DNA of 46,429 bases from an uncultured Bacteroidia bacterium. GTDB taxonomy: Bacteria > Bacteroidota > Bacteroidia > Bacteroidales > F082. The translations under genes were made by a program, and so were the position numbers. The stretch's first letter is position 1, and each line of letters starts with the position of its first letter. A model generated the notes under the pieces. The model searched no databases and was not told the DNA's origin. It saw only the letters and a list, made by a program, of their open reading frames with translations. This document shows positions 22,983 through 29,736 of this stretch, piece by piece. The stretch spans positions 1-46,429 of the forward strand of contig CACXXW010000019.1 in the NCBI GenBank assembly GCA_902771635.1. Direction: 5' to 3'.

Positions 22983-23556
22983 GCGAAAACACCTTATTAA
23001 TTAATAATTCAAATTCTTGGAAAGCTGCCGTGTCTTGCAGATCCCTAAGGGAATCGGCAAGGCCACGGTAATGCCACTCATGGTCTTTGGGGTCTTTGGA
23101 ATGAAAACGTCTCCAGAGGGCATCGCCCATCTCTTCATAGTCACGTGCGATGGCGCGTATGTTGGAAAGCTTGTCGCCAAGGGCTACTATCTTGGCATCG
23201 TAAGACGCTTTGGCCAAACGGTCGATGACGGCTTGTTTGCGCTCATGCCAGCTCTCTTCATCGTTCACACCTTCCTTCTTCTCTTCGCTCTCCTGCGCCA
23301 CCAAGGAAGCTATCCTGTCTCCAAACTCCGTTCTAATGTCTTCAACTGTAATATCGGTGTCTTCTACGGTATCGTGCAAAGCGGCGGCAGCTAATAGTTC
23401 CTGGTCAGTAGTCATCGTTGCCACGATTCCCATCGCTTCCATAGGATGAATGATGTAAGGGAAGCCTTTCCCTCGGCGTTCGGTGCCAGCGTGGGCTTTG
23501 ACCGCAAAGATGATGGAACGGTCGAGAAGTTCTGTGTTGAGCGAGTTGTTTGCCAT
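22954..23556 (-). CDS. HD-domain small alarmone hydrolase-like protein
   Basis: A 200-residue HD phosphohydrolase like MESH1/SAH and the hydrolase half of SpoT, which removes the 3'-pyrophosphate from (p)ppGpp using manganese. Motifs are AHAGTERRGKGFPYIIHP (with the RxxGxPY-like substrate loop and His), AALHDTVEDT (HD pair plus ED) and LGDKLSNIRAIARDY (Asp/Asn of the active site). It ends in a helical tail. The gene starts 2 nt after the alarmone synthetase stop, so the synthetase and hydrolase are made together as separate chains rather than as one Rel protein. Confidence 0.85.
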   Translation of the reverse strand: MANNSLNTELLDRSIIFAVKAHAGTERRGKGFPYIIHPMEAMGIVATMTTDQELLAAAALHDTVEDTDITVEDIRTEFGDRIASLVAQESEEKKEGVNDEESWHERKQAVIDRLAKASYDAKIVALGDKLSNIRAIARDYEEMGDALWRRFHSKDPKDHEWHYRGLADSLRDLQDTAAFQEFELLINKVFSHGAQKNISR

Positions 23557-23558
23557 AA

Positions 23559-24653
23559 CTATTGGTTCATAAAGGGAAGGTCTTTCGTTTGCTCCACCAG
23601 AAGGTCAGCCATCGCCTCGTTCCCTCCAGAGGGTCCGCTCAGCGTGTCCAGCATCCATTTTAGTCCGATGCGACCACCGTTGTTCTTGAGGATATAGGCT
23701 ATACAGAGGTTCTGCAGTGCCACAGAGGAGGAAAGGATATCAATGTCGGTCAGGCCAATTTGGAAGCAGGCGATTTGGTAAGCCGCCTCGGAATAGTTCT
23801 TCATCAAGGCATCTATATCCCCAAGGGTTTTGAACCCCATAGCTTCAAACAACCTTAGGAAAGGAGATAGATCTACCGGCTGAATCTCTGCCTGGTTGAT
23901 GGAGGCAATTCGTCGTGTCAACGCATCAAAAGGTCCGATTTGCAGATAGCTTTTGAAGGCATCGCCGTCGAGTGGCACCTCGTTTAGGTTGCCTGATGCC
24001 ACCAGGTTCTGCACCTGCCGACGATAGTCGGCGAGCTCATGACGGATGCGGCTGAACTCATCATCCACCAGCTCAAGCATGCCCGCCAAGCGACTCAAAT
24101 TGCGCTTATACACCTTGGGAATCTCCACCCCGCTTTTGTATCCTGTATCATGGTTCATGTTGGCCCAAGCGTGTTGGAGGACGGTTCGCATCTGCACTTC
24201 AAAGCGGATCTGGTTCAGTTCGGGAAACTCTGCGTTGGTATAGGCGGCTTCGGGGATTCGACATATATAATGTAAAGAGAGGTAGCCGAAGCTGTCGATC
24301 TCATGCGCCTTTCGCTTGTCGATGGAGTTCTCCCAATCGATCTCAAACAGACGCTCAAGAACAGAGGCCACCTTGTTCACATCATCATTATAGAATGTGA
24401 TCACGCGGATGCCCACCACATCGGTGACATCATGGATGCTCTGGTATTTGTTTCCTTTAAGTTGGAGCTTCCCCGCGAGGGAGTCCTCTTTTTTCACACG
24501 ATGCTCCACGGCAGCCACGATAATGCCTGCCTCGGCGAAGAACTCCTTCAACTTCTCGGGAATCACTTCCGCCATCTGCTCATAAATAGGCAGCAACTGG
24601 CGGTATTGCGCCAGCAATTCTTGTGTGTGGGAATCGGTGATTATATTGTTCAT
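23559..24653 (-). CDS. RelA/SpoT-type (p)ppGpp synthetase
   Basis: A 364-residue protein with a RelA/SpoT nucleotidyltransferase domain (~40-205), which transfers pyrophosphate from ATP to GTP/GDP. Motifs are LKGNKYQSIHDVTDVVGIRV (written here without its tail; ATP-loop and D-x-x-G-x-R), IDSFGYLSLHYI (Y-x-S-x-H) and EVQMRTVLQHAWANMNHDT (catalytic E-x-Q-x-R and QHAWA). There is no HD domain, TGS or ACT domain. The C-terminal ~150 residues are helical and unlike RelQ/RelP, possibly a sensor or oligomerisation part. I chose ATG at 24653 (MNNIITDSHTQELLAQ). It is the first gene of the five-gene operon; the -7 box is at 24672-24679. Confidence 0.88.
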   Translation of the reverse strand: MNNIITDSHTQELLAQYRQLLPIYEQMAEVIPEKLKEFFAEAGIIVAAVEHRVKKEDSLAGKLQLKGNKYQSIHDVTDVVGIRVITFYNDDVNKVASVLERLFEIDWENSIDKRKAHEIDSFGYLSLHYICRIPEAAYTNAEFPELNQIRFEVQMRTVLQHAWANMNHDTGYKSGVEIPKVYKRNLSRLAGMLELVDDEFSRIRHELADYRRQVQNLVASGNLNEVPLDGDAFKSYLQIGPFDALTRRIASINQAEIQPVDLSPFLRLFEAMGFKTLGDIDALMKNYSEAAYQIACFQIGLTDIDILSSSVALQNLCIAYILKNNGGRIGLKWMLDTLSGPSGGNEAMADLLVEQTKDLPFMNQ

Positions 24654-24671
24654 AGTTTGTGTATAAAGAAG

Positions 24672-24679
24672 CAAAAATA
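24672..24679 (-). promoter_or_regulatory. -7 box of the alarmone/partner-switching operon
   Basis: TATTTTTG on the minus strand, 19 nt upstream of the synthetase start. No good -33 match is seen. Confidence 0.45.
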
Positions 24680-24711
24680 CTAATTAATACCAAAATGTGT
24701 TGTTTTTGGGC

Positions 24712-24745
24712 AAAAAAAAGACCTTCAAGTTTCCTCAAAGGTCTT
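24712..24745 (-). terminator. Intrinsic terminator of the WG-repeat gene
   Basis: On the minus strand, AAGACCTT (24738-24745) pairs with AAGGTCTT (24718-24725) and is followed by a run of T. It lies 62 nt beyond the stop at 24808. Confidence 0.8.
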
Positions 24746-24807
24746 ACAATCATACCCATTATTAAAACGGTTTTGTTTCTTCCATGATTGTCCGCAGTTT
24801 AAAACAC

Positions 24808-25593
24808 TTAATACCAAGAGTTGCTCTTTTGACTATCATAGCTATCTCTGGCAACTTTTTCCTCGCTGACAAGTTTACCTTTTTTATCAATATAAAAGGC
24901 ATTGCCCCAAAAATCATAAACAACCGTGTACTTATTTGACAAGCCTTCAATGGATCCAAAATCATACACTTGTTGATACTTACATGGAACAATCAAAGTG
25001 CCAGTTGTGTTGATAAAACCATACCCTTTCTCTAATATCCAAACCTTACACATCCCTTCATGGAAATCCCCGACTTCATCGTATTTCGGTGTAACAAGAA
25101 TCTTTCCAGTCTCAGACATGATGCCCATTTTTTTCGTCTTTTGGTCTTTAATGGCATACATGCCTTCTGATTTGTCACCCACTATATACAACTTGTCTCC
25201 TATTAGTTTCAACTTGATATCACGCCAATCCTGATTCAATCTGACTGGGACCAATCCCTCCGCGTCCATCGTATAAACCCAAGCAAAATCAAATCCGGTG
25301 AGCATTTTTCCGCTTTCACTCATAATGGCACAAGCTTTATTCCTACCGTTGACTTTCACCAATTGGGTATAATGACTGTCTATAGGAATAACCGCATCAA
25401 CCCATTCGCTGATAATCTTGCCAGAAGCATCGGCAACCGCATGTTTCTCTCCATTTGTCACCGAAAAATACTTACCCATAATTGGAGTTGCCTCATCATA
25501 CTCGTCAAACACAGGATTATGATCCGAGGATTGAGCCATGACAAATTGGCAAAGCAACATCATGGACAGGAACAATAAAACCAATCTTTTCAT
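24808..25593 (-). CDS. Secreted WG-repeat protein
   Basis: A 261-residue exported protein. The signal peptide is MKRLVLLFLSMMLLCQFVM, cut near AQ. WG-type beta repeats follow, for example KHAVADASGKIISEWVDAV, MGIMSETGKILVTPKYDEV and YGFINTTGTLIVPCKYQQV, each a pair of strands with the G-K-hydrophobic and P-x-Y-D/Q pattern. The sequence is A/T-rich compared with flanking housekeeping genes. I chose the ATG at 25593. It is 17 nt after the small membrane protein gene and so is probably expressed with it. WG repeats are generally thought to bind protein or ligand; the specific role is unknown. Confidence 0.8.
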   Translation of the reverse strand: MKRLVLLFLSMMLLCQFVMAQSSDHNPVFDEYDEATPIMGKYFSVTNGEKHAVADASGKIISEWVDAVIPIDSHYTQLVKVNGRNKACAIMSESGKMLTGFDFAWVYTMDAEGLVPVRLNQDWRDIKLKLIGDKLYIVGDKSEGMYAIKDQKTKKMGIMSETGKILVTPKYDEVGDFHEGMCKVWILEKGYGFINTTGTLIVPCKYQQVYDFGSIEGLSNKYTVVYDFWGNAFYIDKKGKLVSEEKVARDSYDSQKSNSWY

Positions 25594-25610
25594 AACTATG
25601 GATTGTTTAA

Positions 25611-25868
25611 TTAAAACCCAAATGAGTAAGCAATCAAACCTACAGCAGAGAGCAATGCCAAGAAACCAAACCATCTTGTATATGAGCCTTTCTTACGCAG
25701 ATAAGGAACACAAAATGTGACAATGCCAAATACAGCTTCAATGACGGCTCCTACAATAGGTTCTTCCATGATTATGGCTACTATATCAACTCCAACAGAG
25801 ATGACCAGCCACAACAATGTGATGAGGACCCTCACCAACTTGTTTTCCTTTTTTTCTTCAGTTGACAT
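25611..25868 (-). CDS. Small membrane protein preceded by the conserved leader
   Basis: An 85-residue integral membrane protein with three predicted TM helices (LITLLWLVISVGVDIVAII ~14-33, VGAVIEAVFGIVTFCVPYL ~39-57 and GFLALLSAVGLIAYSFGF ~68-85) and a charged N-terminus (MSTEEKKENKLV). It is not related to the secreted proteins at 17114, 19004 and 25992, yet its start codon carries the same leader 3' half. It is probably cotranscribed with the WG-repeat gene downstream. Function unknown. Confidence 0.72.
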   Translation of the reverse strand: MSTEEKKENKLVRVLITLLWLVISVGVDIVAIIMEEPIVGAVIEAVFGIVTFCVPYLRKKGSYTRWFGFLALLSAVGLIAYSFGF

Positions 25869-25912
25869 TCTTTTATCCCTAAATCCGTGTCGGGCGCAAC
25901 TATTTAATTAGA
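25869..25912 (-). promoter_or_regulatory. Conserved leader, copy C (3' half only)
   Basis: GTTGCGCCCGACAC (25887-25900) and TAGGGAT (25875-25881) occur at exactly the same distances from the ATG as in the other three copies. The upstream GAGTAGGC and GCCGAAAAGC blocks are absent, and no TAnnTTTG box is seen directly before it. Confidence 0.75.
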
Positions 25913-25935
25913 CAATTAATTCATTTCGTTTTATC

Positions 25936-25977
25936 GGTCTGAGGGTGATAAAGGTTGTTTTTTATCACCCTCAGACC
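25936..25977. terminator. Perfect 17-bp hairpin between small genes
   Basis: GGTCTGAGGGTGATAAA (25936-25952) and its exact complement (25961-25977) enclose an 8-nt loop. It lies 15 nt beyond the stop of the gene at 25992-26345. No T-run follows on the minus strand, so it may be a partial terminator or an RNA-stabilising/processing hairpin. Confidence 0.6.
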
Positions 25978-25991
25978 AACAAACACAAGTG

Positions 25992-26345
25992 TCAATTTTT
26001 CTCCAGCAATGCGTCATTCATCTTTTTGGTTATCTTAAGATAACGCTTCATTTGGGCATCGCTCATCTCTCCTTTTGCTTTGTCAATTTTTTCCGAGAGC
26101 TCCTGCGCTTTTTCAGCCAATTTGACATATTCGCTCATTGCCGACATGTCGCCCTTCATCGCTTTTTTGTAAGTTTTGATGTACTGGTCGACATACTTTT
26201 CGTACTCATTGAGCACCTTGTCCCAATCATCACCTGCAACAATTTCCGTCCTTGCAGATGCTTTGGTTTCCATAGCCGAAACCGTGGTGCAGATGTCTCC
26301 CATCAGGAAAGCCATTACTGCTGCTGACATCATTATTTTCTTCAT
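25992..26345 (-). CDS. Small secreted helical protein (paralogue D)
   Basis: A 117-residue exported protein. The signal peptide is MKKIMMSAAVMAFLMGDIC, cut near VSAME. The mature part is one long helical domain: VLNEYEKYVDQYIKTYKKA, then GDMSAMSEYVKLAEKAQEL and MSDAQMKRYLKITKKMNDA. It shares the overall layout and a weak C-terminal match (S/T-x-x-Q-x-x-x-(F/Y)) with paralogues A and B, and carries the same leader. It resembles other short Bacteroidetes proteins with a 'YekyVdxYI...KA..GD..A' pattern. Function unknown. Confidence 0.78.
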   Translation of the reverse strand: MKKIMMSAAVMAFLMGDICTTVSAMETKASARTEIVAGDDWDKVLNEYEKYVDQYIKTYKKAMKGDMSAMSEYVKLAEKAQELSEKIDKAKGEMSDAQMKRYLKITKKMNDALLEKN

Positions 26346-26424
26346 TTTCTAATCCCTAAGTATGTGTCGGGCGCAACTATTGAATTCATTGCCTACTCTC
26401 TCCCAGCTTTTCGGCTTCAGCTGC
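26346..26424 (-). promoter_or_regulatory. Conserved leader, copy D
   Basis: Blocks GCCGAAAAGCT, GAGTAGGCAAT, GTTGCGCCCGACAC (26364-26377) and TAGGGAT (26352-26358) are all present. There is no TATATTTG box just upstream; the nearest is that of the structured RNA (26629-26636), so this gene may depend on read-through past that RNA's terminator, or use a promoter I do not recognise. Confidence 0.75.
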
Positions 26425-26451
26425 ATCGTTCGCGTTTGGGGAAACGGCAAC

Positions 26452-26625
26452 AAAAAAAAGCCCGCACCCCAATCCTATCTTGAAGTGAAGGCTCTCGCAT
26501 GCCCGAAACAAAGATAAGGAAAGCAGTGCGTGCTTTATGGGCACGCAGTGTATCCAGCCTGCCTTGTTTCGTTCAAATTTGCGAGATTCTCACTTTCAGA
26601 CAGGTGGTATCGCTACCGATATATG
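26452..26625 (-). ncRNA. Rod-shaped structured RNA, candidate 6S-like RNA
   Basis: No reading frame fits this stretch, but it folds into one long interrupted hairpin. The 5' end has GGUA-GCGA-UACC with a GNRA tetraloop (26606-26617). Paired arms from the base upward are 26465-26468/26603-26606, 26474-26480/26598-26604, 26484-26488/26590-26594, 26493-26499/26580-26586, 26504-26511/26564-26571 and the apical UGCGUGC/GCACGCA (26526-26532/26540-26546). An asymmetric internal loop lies between 26500-26503 and 26572-26579. The base is followed by eight U (26452-26459), as in an intrinsic terminator, and a promoter lies just upstream. Length (~170 nt), a single rod and an internal bubble resemble 6S RNA, the RNA polymerase regulator. 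I cannot confirm the family, because primary-sequence conservation is low. Confidence 0.55.
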
Positions 26626-26628
26626 CCG

Positions 26629-26657
26629 CAAATATACACATTTTTCATTCTTGCAAA
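26629..26657 (-). promoter_or_regulatory. Promoter of the structured RNA
   Basis: The -7 box TATATTTG (26629-26636) is preceded by TTTG (26654-26657) at 17-nt spacing, slightly short of the usual 19-21. The -7 box and following GCGGC are the same as in leader B's promoter. Confidence 0.55.
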
Positions 26658-26759
26658 GAAAAAAATGCCACTTGCCCCACAAAAAACCGGCACTGCTTTT
26701 CCCGTTACAAAAGTAGGGGATTCGGCTAAATTAAAGTTGGTACTTTTCAGTACTTGTTT

Positions 26760-28145
26760 TCAGTTTCCCTGTAGCAGTCTTTCTAAAGGTAAGTCCTTAT
26801 TTATGTTGAAATAAAGCTTTTGGCACTCAATCCGCAGCGAATCCGCTTTCCTCGGGTTTTCTTGGCCAACCCATCCAATAGAGGGCAACTTTCCAACATA
26901 CAATCCAGAAATTTTTGAGACAAGTTCCTTGGAAACCACATTGAAATCTGTCTCAAATTGAGCTTGACCTGCCAAATCCTTAGGCCTCATCGAATTGTGT
27001 AATTCTTCCATTTCTAACGCAAAACGGTCTTTATAAATCTCTCCATAATCCCAGTATGCGATTACACCGCTTTTCAACCCATCTTGGATTTCCTTTTCAA
27101 ATCTTTTATATAAGACCTGATACGCCTCATGAATAGAATCCAAATTCAGCACGACTGCGGGATTACTAACAACAGGCTCCTCTTTTTTAGTTTTTGTATG
27201 ATTCCGTTTCGCAGAATAGGAATGCTCTGTCACAACCGTATCACGATGCTCTTGAACAATAACTACCGTGTCGGGAACCGTAACAACTTGTGGAACAGGC
27301 TCTATTTGAGCTGGAGCCGATACTTCTTCCGCCTTTTTCTTTGGCCAACTCAAAACAATCAAAGCCATAGCCAAAGCAACCAAAGCCAGCCATATACCAA
27401 ACTCACGCCAGCGAATGGCCTTGCCAACTTCCGAAACTCGCTGATACCGTTTTGCAGCCTCCATTCGTTGACATTTACAAACAGCCCAACCATAACGGTT
27501 CGGAAACAGTAACTTGATGATAAAACCCAAGGAATAAATGTCGCTTGTGACATCCGTCGTTCCCTGATGAACCAATTCGGGAGAAGCATAGGCCTTCGTG
27601 CCACCTGTGGCCTTGTCAATATTGGAATCGCTGTCGGCATAGCCGAAGTCTATCAATTTGACATTGTGCCCGTTGCGGGTGATGAGAATGTTCTCGGGCT
27701 TCAAATCGTTATGCACAATTTGGTGCTTGTGGATATAAGCCAAAGCGTCAAGCAATTCATTCAGAATACGTTTCTTCTCTTTGTTGGAAGGATGGGTTTT
27801 CAGATAGTCGGCCAAAGTCTCGCCGTCCACGTATTCCATGACGATGCAAGGCCCCACTTCGGCATCTTCGCGCCAGCCAATACAACGGACGATGTGCTCG
27901 TGGCCATAAAGCCGTTCCAAAATTTTGTATTCGCGTTGCAAACGAGCAAGATTCTCCGTCGTGGCTCCTTGCTTCTGATTCAAGGCTTTCAGAAACAGTT
28001 TGCGCTCCCCACTAATGACCGTAAATAAAACGCGATAGCCCGCACCACTATAAGGCATTTGCTTATAATCGTGGAACTTGGAAAAGCCATCCGACATTTC
28101 CCCGAATGATCCAGAAGTGTATCTATCATCCATACAGGCACACAT
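26760..28145 (-). CDS. Transmembrane Ser/Thr protein kinase
   Basis: A 461-residue eukaryotic-like kinase. The cytosolic kinase domain (~25-245) has K53 (LFLKAL), catalytic loop HNDLKPEN (145-152, HND in place of HRD), D166-F-G and an SPE motif in YASPELVHQG. The C-lobe is short. One TM helix lies near 250-266 (GIWLALVALAMALIVLSW). A Pro/Val-rich linker and an extracytoplasmic C-terminal domain (~330-461) with no known motif may be a sensor. Two starts are possible: ATG at 28145, or ATG at 28133. The -7 box ends only about 9 nt from the first, so 28133 may be the real one. It is divergent from the HTH-like gene at 28224. Confidence 0.85.
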   Translation of the reverse strand: MCACMDDRYTSGSFGEMSDGFSKFHDYKQMPYSGAGYRVLFTVISGERKLFLKALNQKQGATTENLARLQREYKILERLYGHEHIVRCIGWREDAEVGPCIVMEYVDGETLADYLKTHPSNKEKKRILNELLDALAYIHKHQIVHNDLKPENILITRNGHNVKLIDFGYADSDSNIDKATGGTKAYASPELVHQGTTDVTSDIYSLGFIIKLLFPNRYGWAVCKCQRMEAAKRYQRVSEVGKAIRWREFGIWLALVALAMALIVLSWPKKKAEEVSAPAQIEPVPQVVTVPDTVVIVQEHRDTVVTEHSYSAKRNHTKTKKEEPVVSNPAVVLNLDSIHEAYQVLYKRFEKEIQDGLKSGVIAYWDYGEIYKDRFALEMEELHNSMRPKDLAGQAQFETDFNVVSKELVSKISGLYVGKLPSIGWVGQENPRKADSLRIECQKLYFNINKDLPLERLLQGN

Positions 28146-28153
28146 TATTGATG

Positions 28154-28161
28154 CAAAAGTA
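28154..28161 (-). promoter_or_regulatory. -7 box for the transmembrane kinase gene
   Basis: TACTTTTG on the minus strand. It leaves almost no 5' UTR before the ATG at 28145, which favours the ATG at 28133. Confidence 0.45.
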
Positions 28162-28192
28162 GGAATTTCCCGTCTTATCCGACCGATTATCG

Positions 28193-28200
28193 TAATTTTG
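28193..28200 (+). promoter_or_regulatory. -7 box for the HTH-like gene
   Basis: TAATTTTG on the plus strand, 24 nt upstream of the ATG at 28224. Confidence 0.45.
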
Positions 28201-28223
28201 CCAGACCAAACAAAGCCACAACT

Positions 28224-28790
28224 ATGACAAAGACTTCCGTTTCAAGAAGCGCAAAAGAGCTTGACAACTTGCGCGATGACATTAAAAAACGCGCTGGTTT
28301 TCAAGATAAGACCTTGTCTCCACTATCCAAAACATTCATCAATGCGAAAACCTTGAAGCGCTTTTTCGGCTATGACAGAACGGAAGAAAGTTCATTCATT
28401 AGACTTTACACTTTGGATGTCTTGTCGCAATATGTGGGTTATGAAAGTTGGAACGCCTATCATGAGCATTTACAACTTTTGGAAGGTAGCGGCTCCGGGG
28501 ATTTCAAAGGCGAGGAAATCAACGCAGATGATTTGAGCATTGGTGACGCTTTGCAAATCGCATGGCAACCTAATCGAAAAAGCACATTGAAATATCTTGG
28601 CAATCAAAAGTTTGAAATCACCAAAACGGAAAACTCGAAATGGCAGGTCGGAGACACTTTCTTTTGCAGGCATTTCATTTTGGGTAAGCCGCTTTATGTC
28701 GACAATCTGACTGACAAAAACGGCGTATTGAAATCCTCAATGTATGTTGTTGGGGAAAAGAACGGAATTTATTTTCAATCGCCAATATAA
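28224..28790 (+). CDS. HTH-like N-terminal domain protein of unknown function
   Basis: A 188-residue cytosolic protein. Residues ~8-85 (LSKTFINAKTLKRFFGYDR, then YTLDVLSQYVGYESWNAYH) match a Bacteroidetes N-terminal domain, often seen fused to other signalling or repeat domains, that looks like a helix-turn-helix. The C-terminal half (~95-188) is beta-rich (IGDALQIAWQPNRKSTLKYL, GDTFFCRHFILGKPLYVDNL). It may be a small beta-barrel sensor domain. It is divergent from the transmembrane kinase. It could be a regulator of or substrate for that kinase, but this is inference from position only. Confidence 0.62.
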   Translation: MTKTSVSRSAKELDNLRDDIKKRAGFQDKTLSPLSKTFINAKTLKRFFGYDRTEESSFIRLYTLDVLSQYVGYESWNAYHEHLQLLEGSGSGDFKGEEINADDLSIGDALQIAWQPNRKSTLKYLGNQKFEITKTENSKWQVGDTFFCRHFILGKPLYVDNLTDKNGVLKSSMYVVGEKNGIYFQSPI

Positions 28791-28822
28791 AAAAAGGCCC
28801 TCAGTCACCTAAGGGTCTTTTT
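28789..28822. terminator. Bidirectional intrinsic terminator
   Basis: AAAAAGGCCCT pairs with AAGGGTCTTTTT around a short loop, with A- and T-runs on both sides. It lies between the HTH-like gene (plus) and the DUF2795-like gene (minus). Confidence 0.8.
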
Positions 28823-28842
28823 GTTACTGTTAACTAACTTAA

Positions 28843-29064
28843 TTAATACTCATCCTCGTTGAAAAAGAAATCATCCTTCGAAGGATAATCGGGCCAGAGG
28901 TCTTCGATGCGTTCATAAATCTCACCTTCGTCTTCGATTTCCTGAAGGTTCTCGATGATTTCTTCTTGCGCGCCCGTACGCAAGGCCCAATCCAACAATT
29001 CATCACGGGTTGCCGGCCATGGGGCATCTTCCAATTTTGAGGCTAATTCTAGTGTCCAATACAT
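28843..29064 (-). CDS. DUF2795-like small protein
   Basis: A 73-residue acidic cytosolic protein. Residues 8-45 (ASKLEDAPWPATRDELLDWA, then TGAQEEIIENLQEI) follow the DUF2795 pattern of L-x(2-3)-PxPxx(K/R)xEL and a helical A-x-x-x-G-A. The acidic tail (IYERIEDLWPDYPSKDDFFF) is also conserved in Bacteroidetes homologues. A -7 box TACTTTTG (29103-29110) lies 38 nt upstream. It is monocistronic. Function unknown. Confidence 0.8.
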   Translation of the reverse strand: MYWTLELASKLEDAPWPATRDELLDWALRTGAQEEIIENLQEIEDEGEIYERIEDLWPDYPSKDDFFFNEDEY

Positions 29065-29102
29065 TGTATTTTCGTTTTTTGTTTTACTCTTTTTTGAGGG
29101 CG

Positions 29103-29110
29103 CAAAAGTA
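29103..29110 (-). promoter_or_regulatory. -7 box for the DUF2795-like gene
   Basis: TACTTTTG on the minus strand. Confidence 0.45.
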
Positions 29111-29159
29111 CAAGTATTTTTGGAACTAGCAAGGGCTTTTTTGTATAAATAACAAATAT

Positions 29160-29720
29160 TTATTTATTTGATTCCCAATTGTTTTCACCAACTTTGTCTA
29201 AAAAGCCAAAATATCTTGCCAAAACAAAGAAGTAATCTGACAGCCGATTCAGGTACTTCAAATCGAGTGCATCAATAGGGTGTTGTGCGGCCAAACGCCA
29301 GCCCTGACGCTCGGCACGACGGCATACCGTACGGCACACATGGGCATAGCTTGCCTTGAGATTTCCGCCTGGGATGACAAAGGATTTCAACTCTGGCAAC
29401 TGCTCGTTCATCATGTCGATTTCATGCTCCAAATAGGCTACATCTTCGGCAACCAACACGGGAATCATTTTCTTCACCTCAGAGTTCTCATCCAAGGCGA
29501 AATGCGACTCGATGGTGAACAACTTGTTCTGCACTGTGTCCAACACGGTTTTCATCTCATCAGTGACACCTTCTTGGTCGTACAACACACCAACGAAAGC
29601 ACTCAGTTCATCGACAGTGCCGTAAGCCTCTACTCTGTCATCATATTTCGCGACGCGCAGACCACCAATCAACGAGGTCTTGCCTTCATCACCAGTTTTA
29701 GTATAAGTGATGTTTTTCAT
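29160..29720 (-). CDS. PduO-type cob(I)alamin adenosyltransferase
   Basis: A 186-residue cytosolic enzyme that adds the 5'-deoxyadenosyl group from ATP to cob(I)alamin, making adenosylcobalamin. Family motifs are the N-terminal ATP-binding TKTGDEGKTSLIGG, VEAYGTVDELSAFVG, and the C-terminal VCRTVCRRAERQ with YLNRLSDYFFVLARY. Length is normal for the family. It is preceded by a palindromic repeat and follows the methyltransferase-like gene on the same strand with a 70-nt gap. Confidence 0.92.
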   Translation of the reverse strand: MKNITYTKTGDEGKTSLIGGLRVAKYDDRVEAYGTVDELSAFVGVLYDQEGVTDEMKTVLDTVQNKLFTIESHFALDENSEVKKMIPVLVAEDVAYLEHEIDMMNEQLPELKSFVIPGGNLKASYAHVCRTVCRRAERQGWRLAAQHPIDALDLKYLNRLSDYFFVLARYFGFLDKVGENNWESNK

Positions 29721-29736
29721 GTTTATCTATTCTGTC

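Noticed and set aside
17585-26424. The four leader copies as ends of a mobile element or MITE
   Set aside because: There are no terminal inverted repeats or target-site duplications, no transposase, and the register to the start codon is fixed, which fits a functional leader better.
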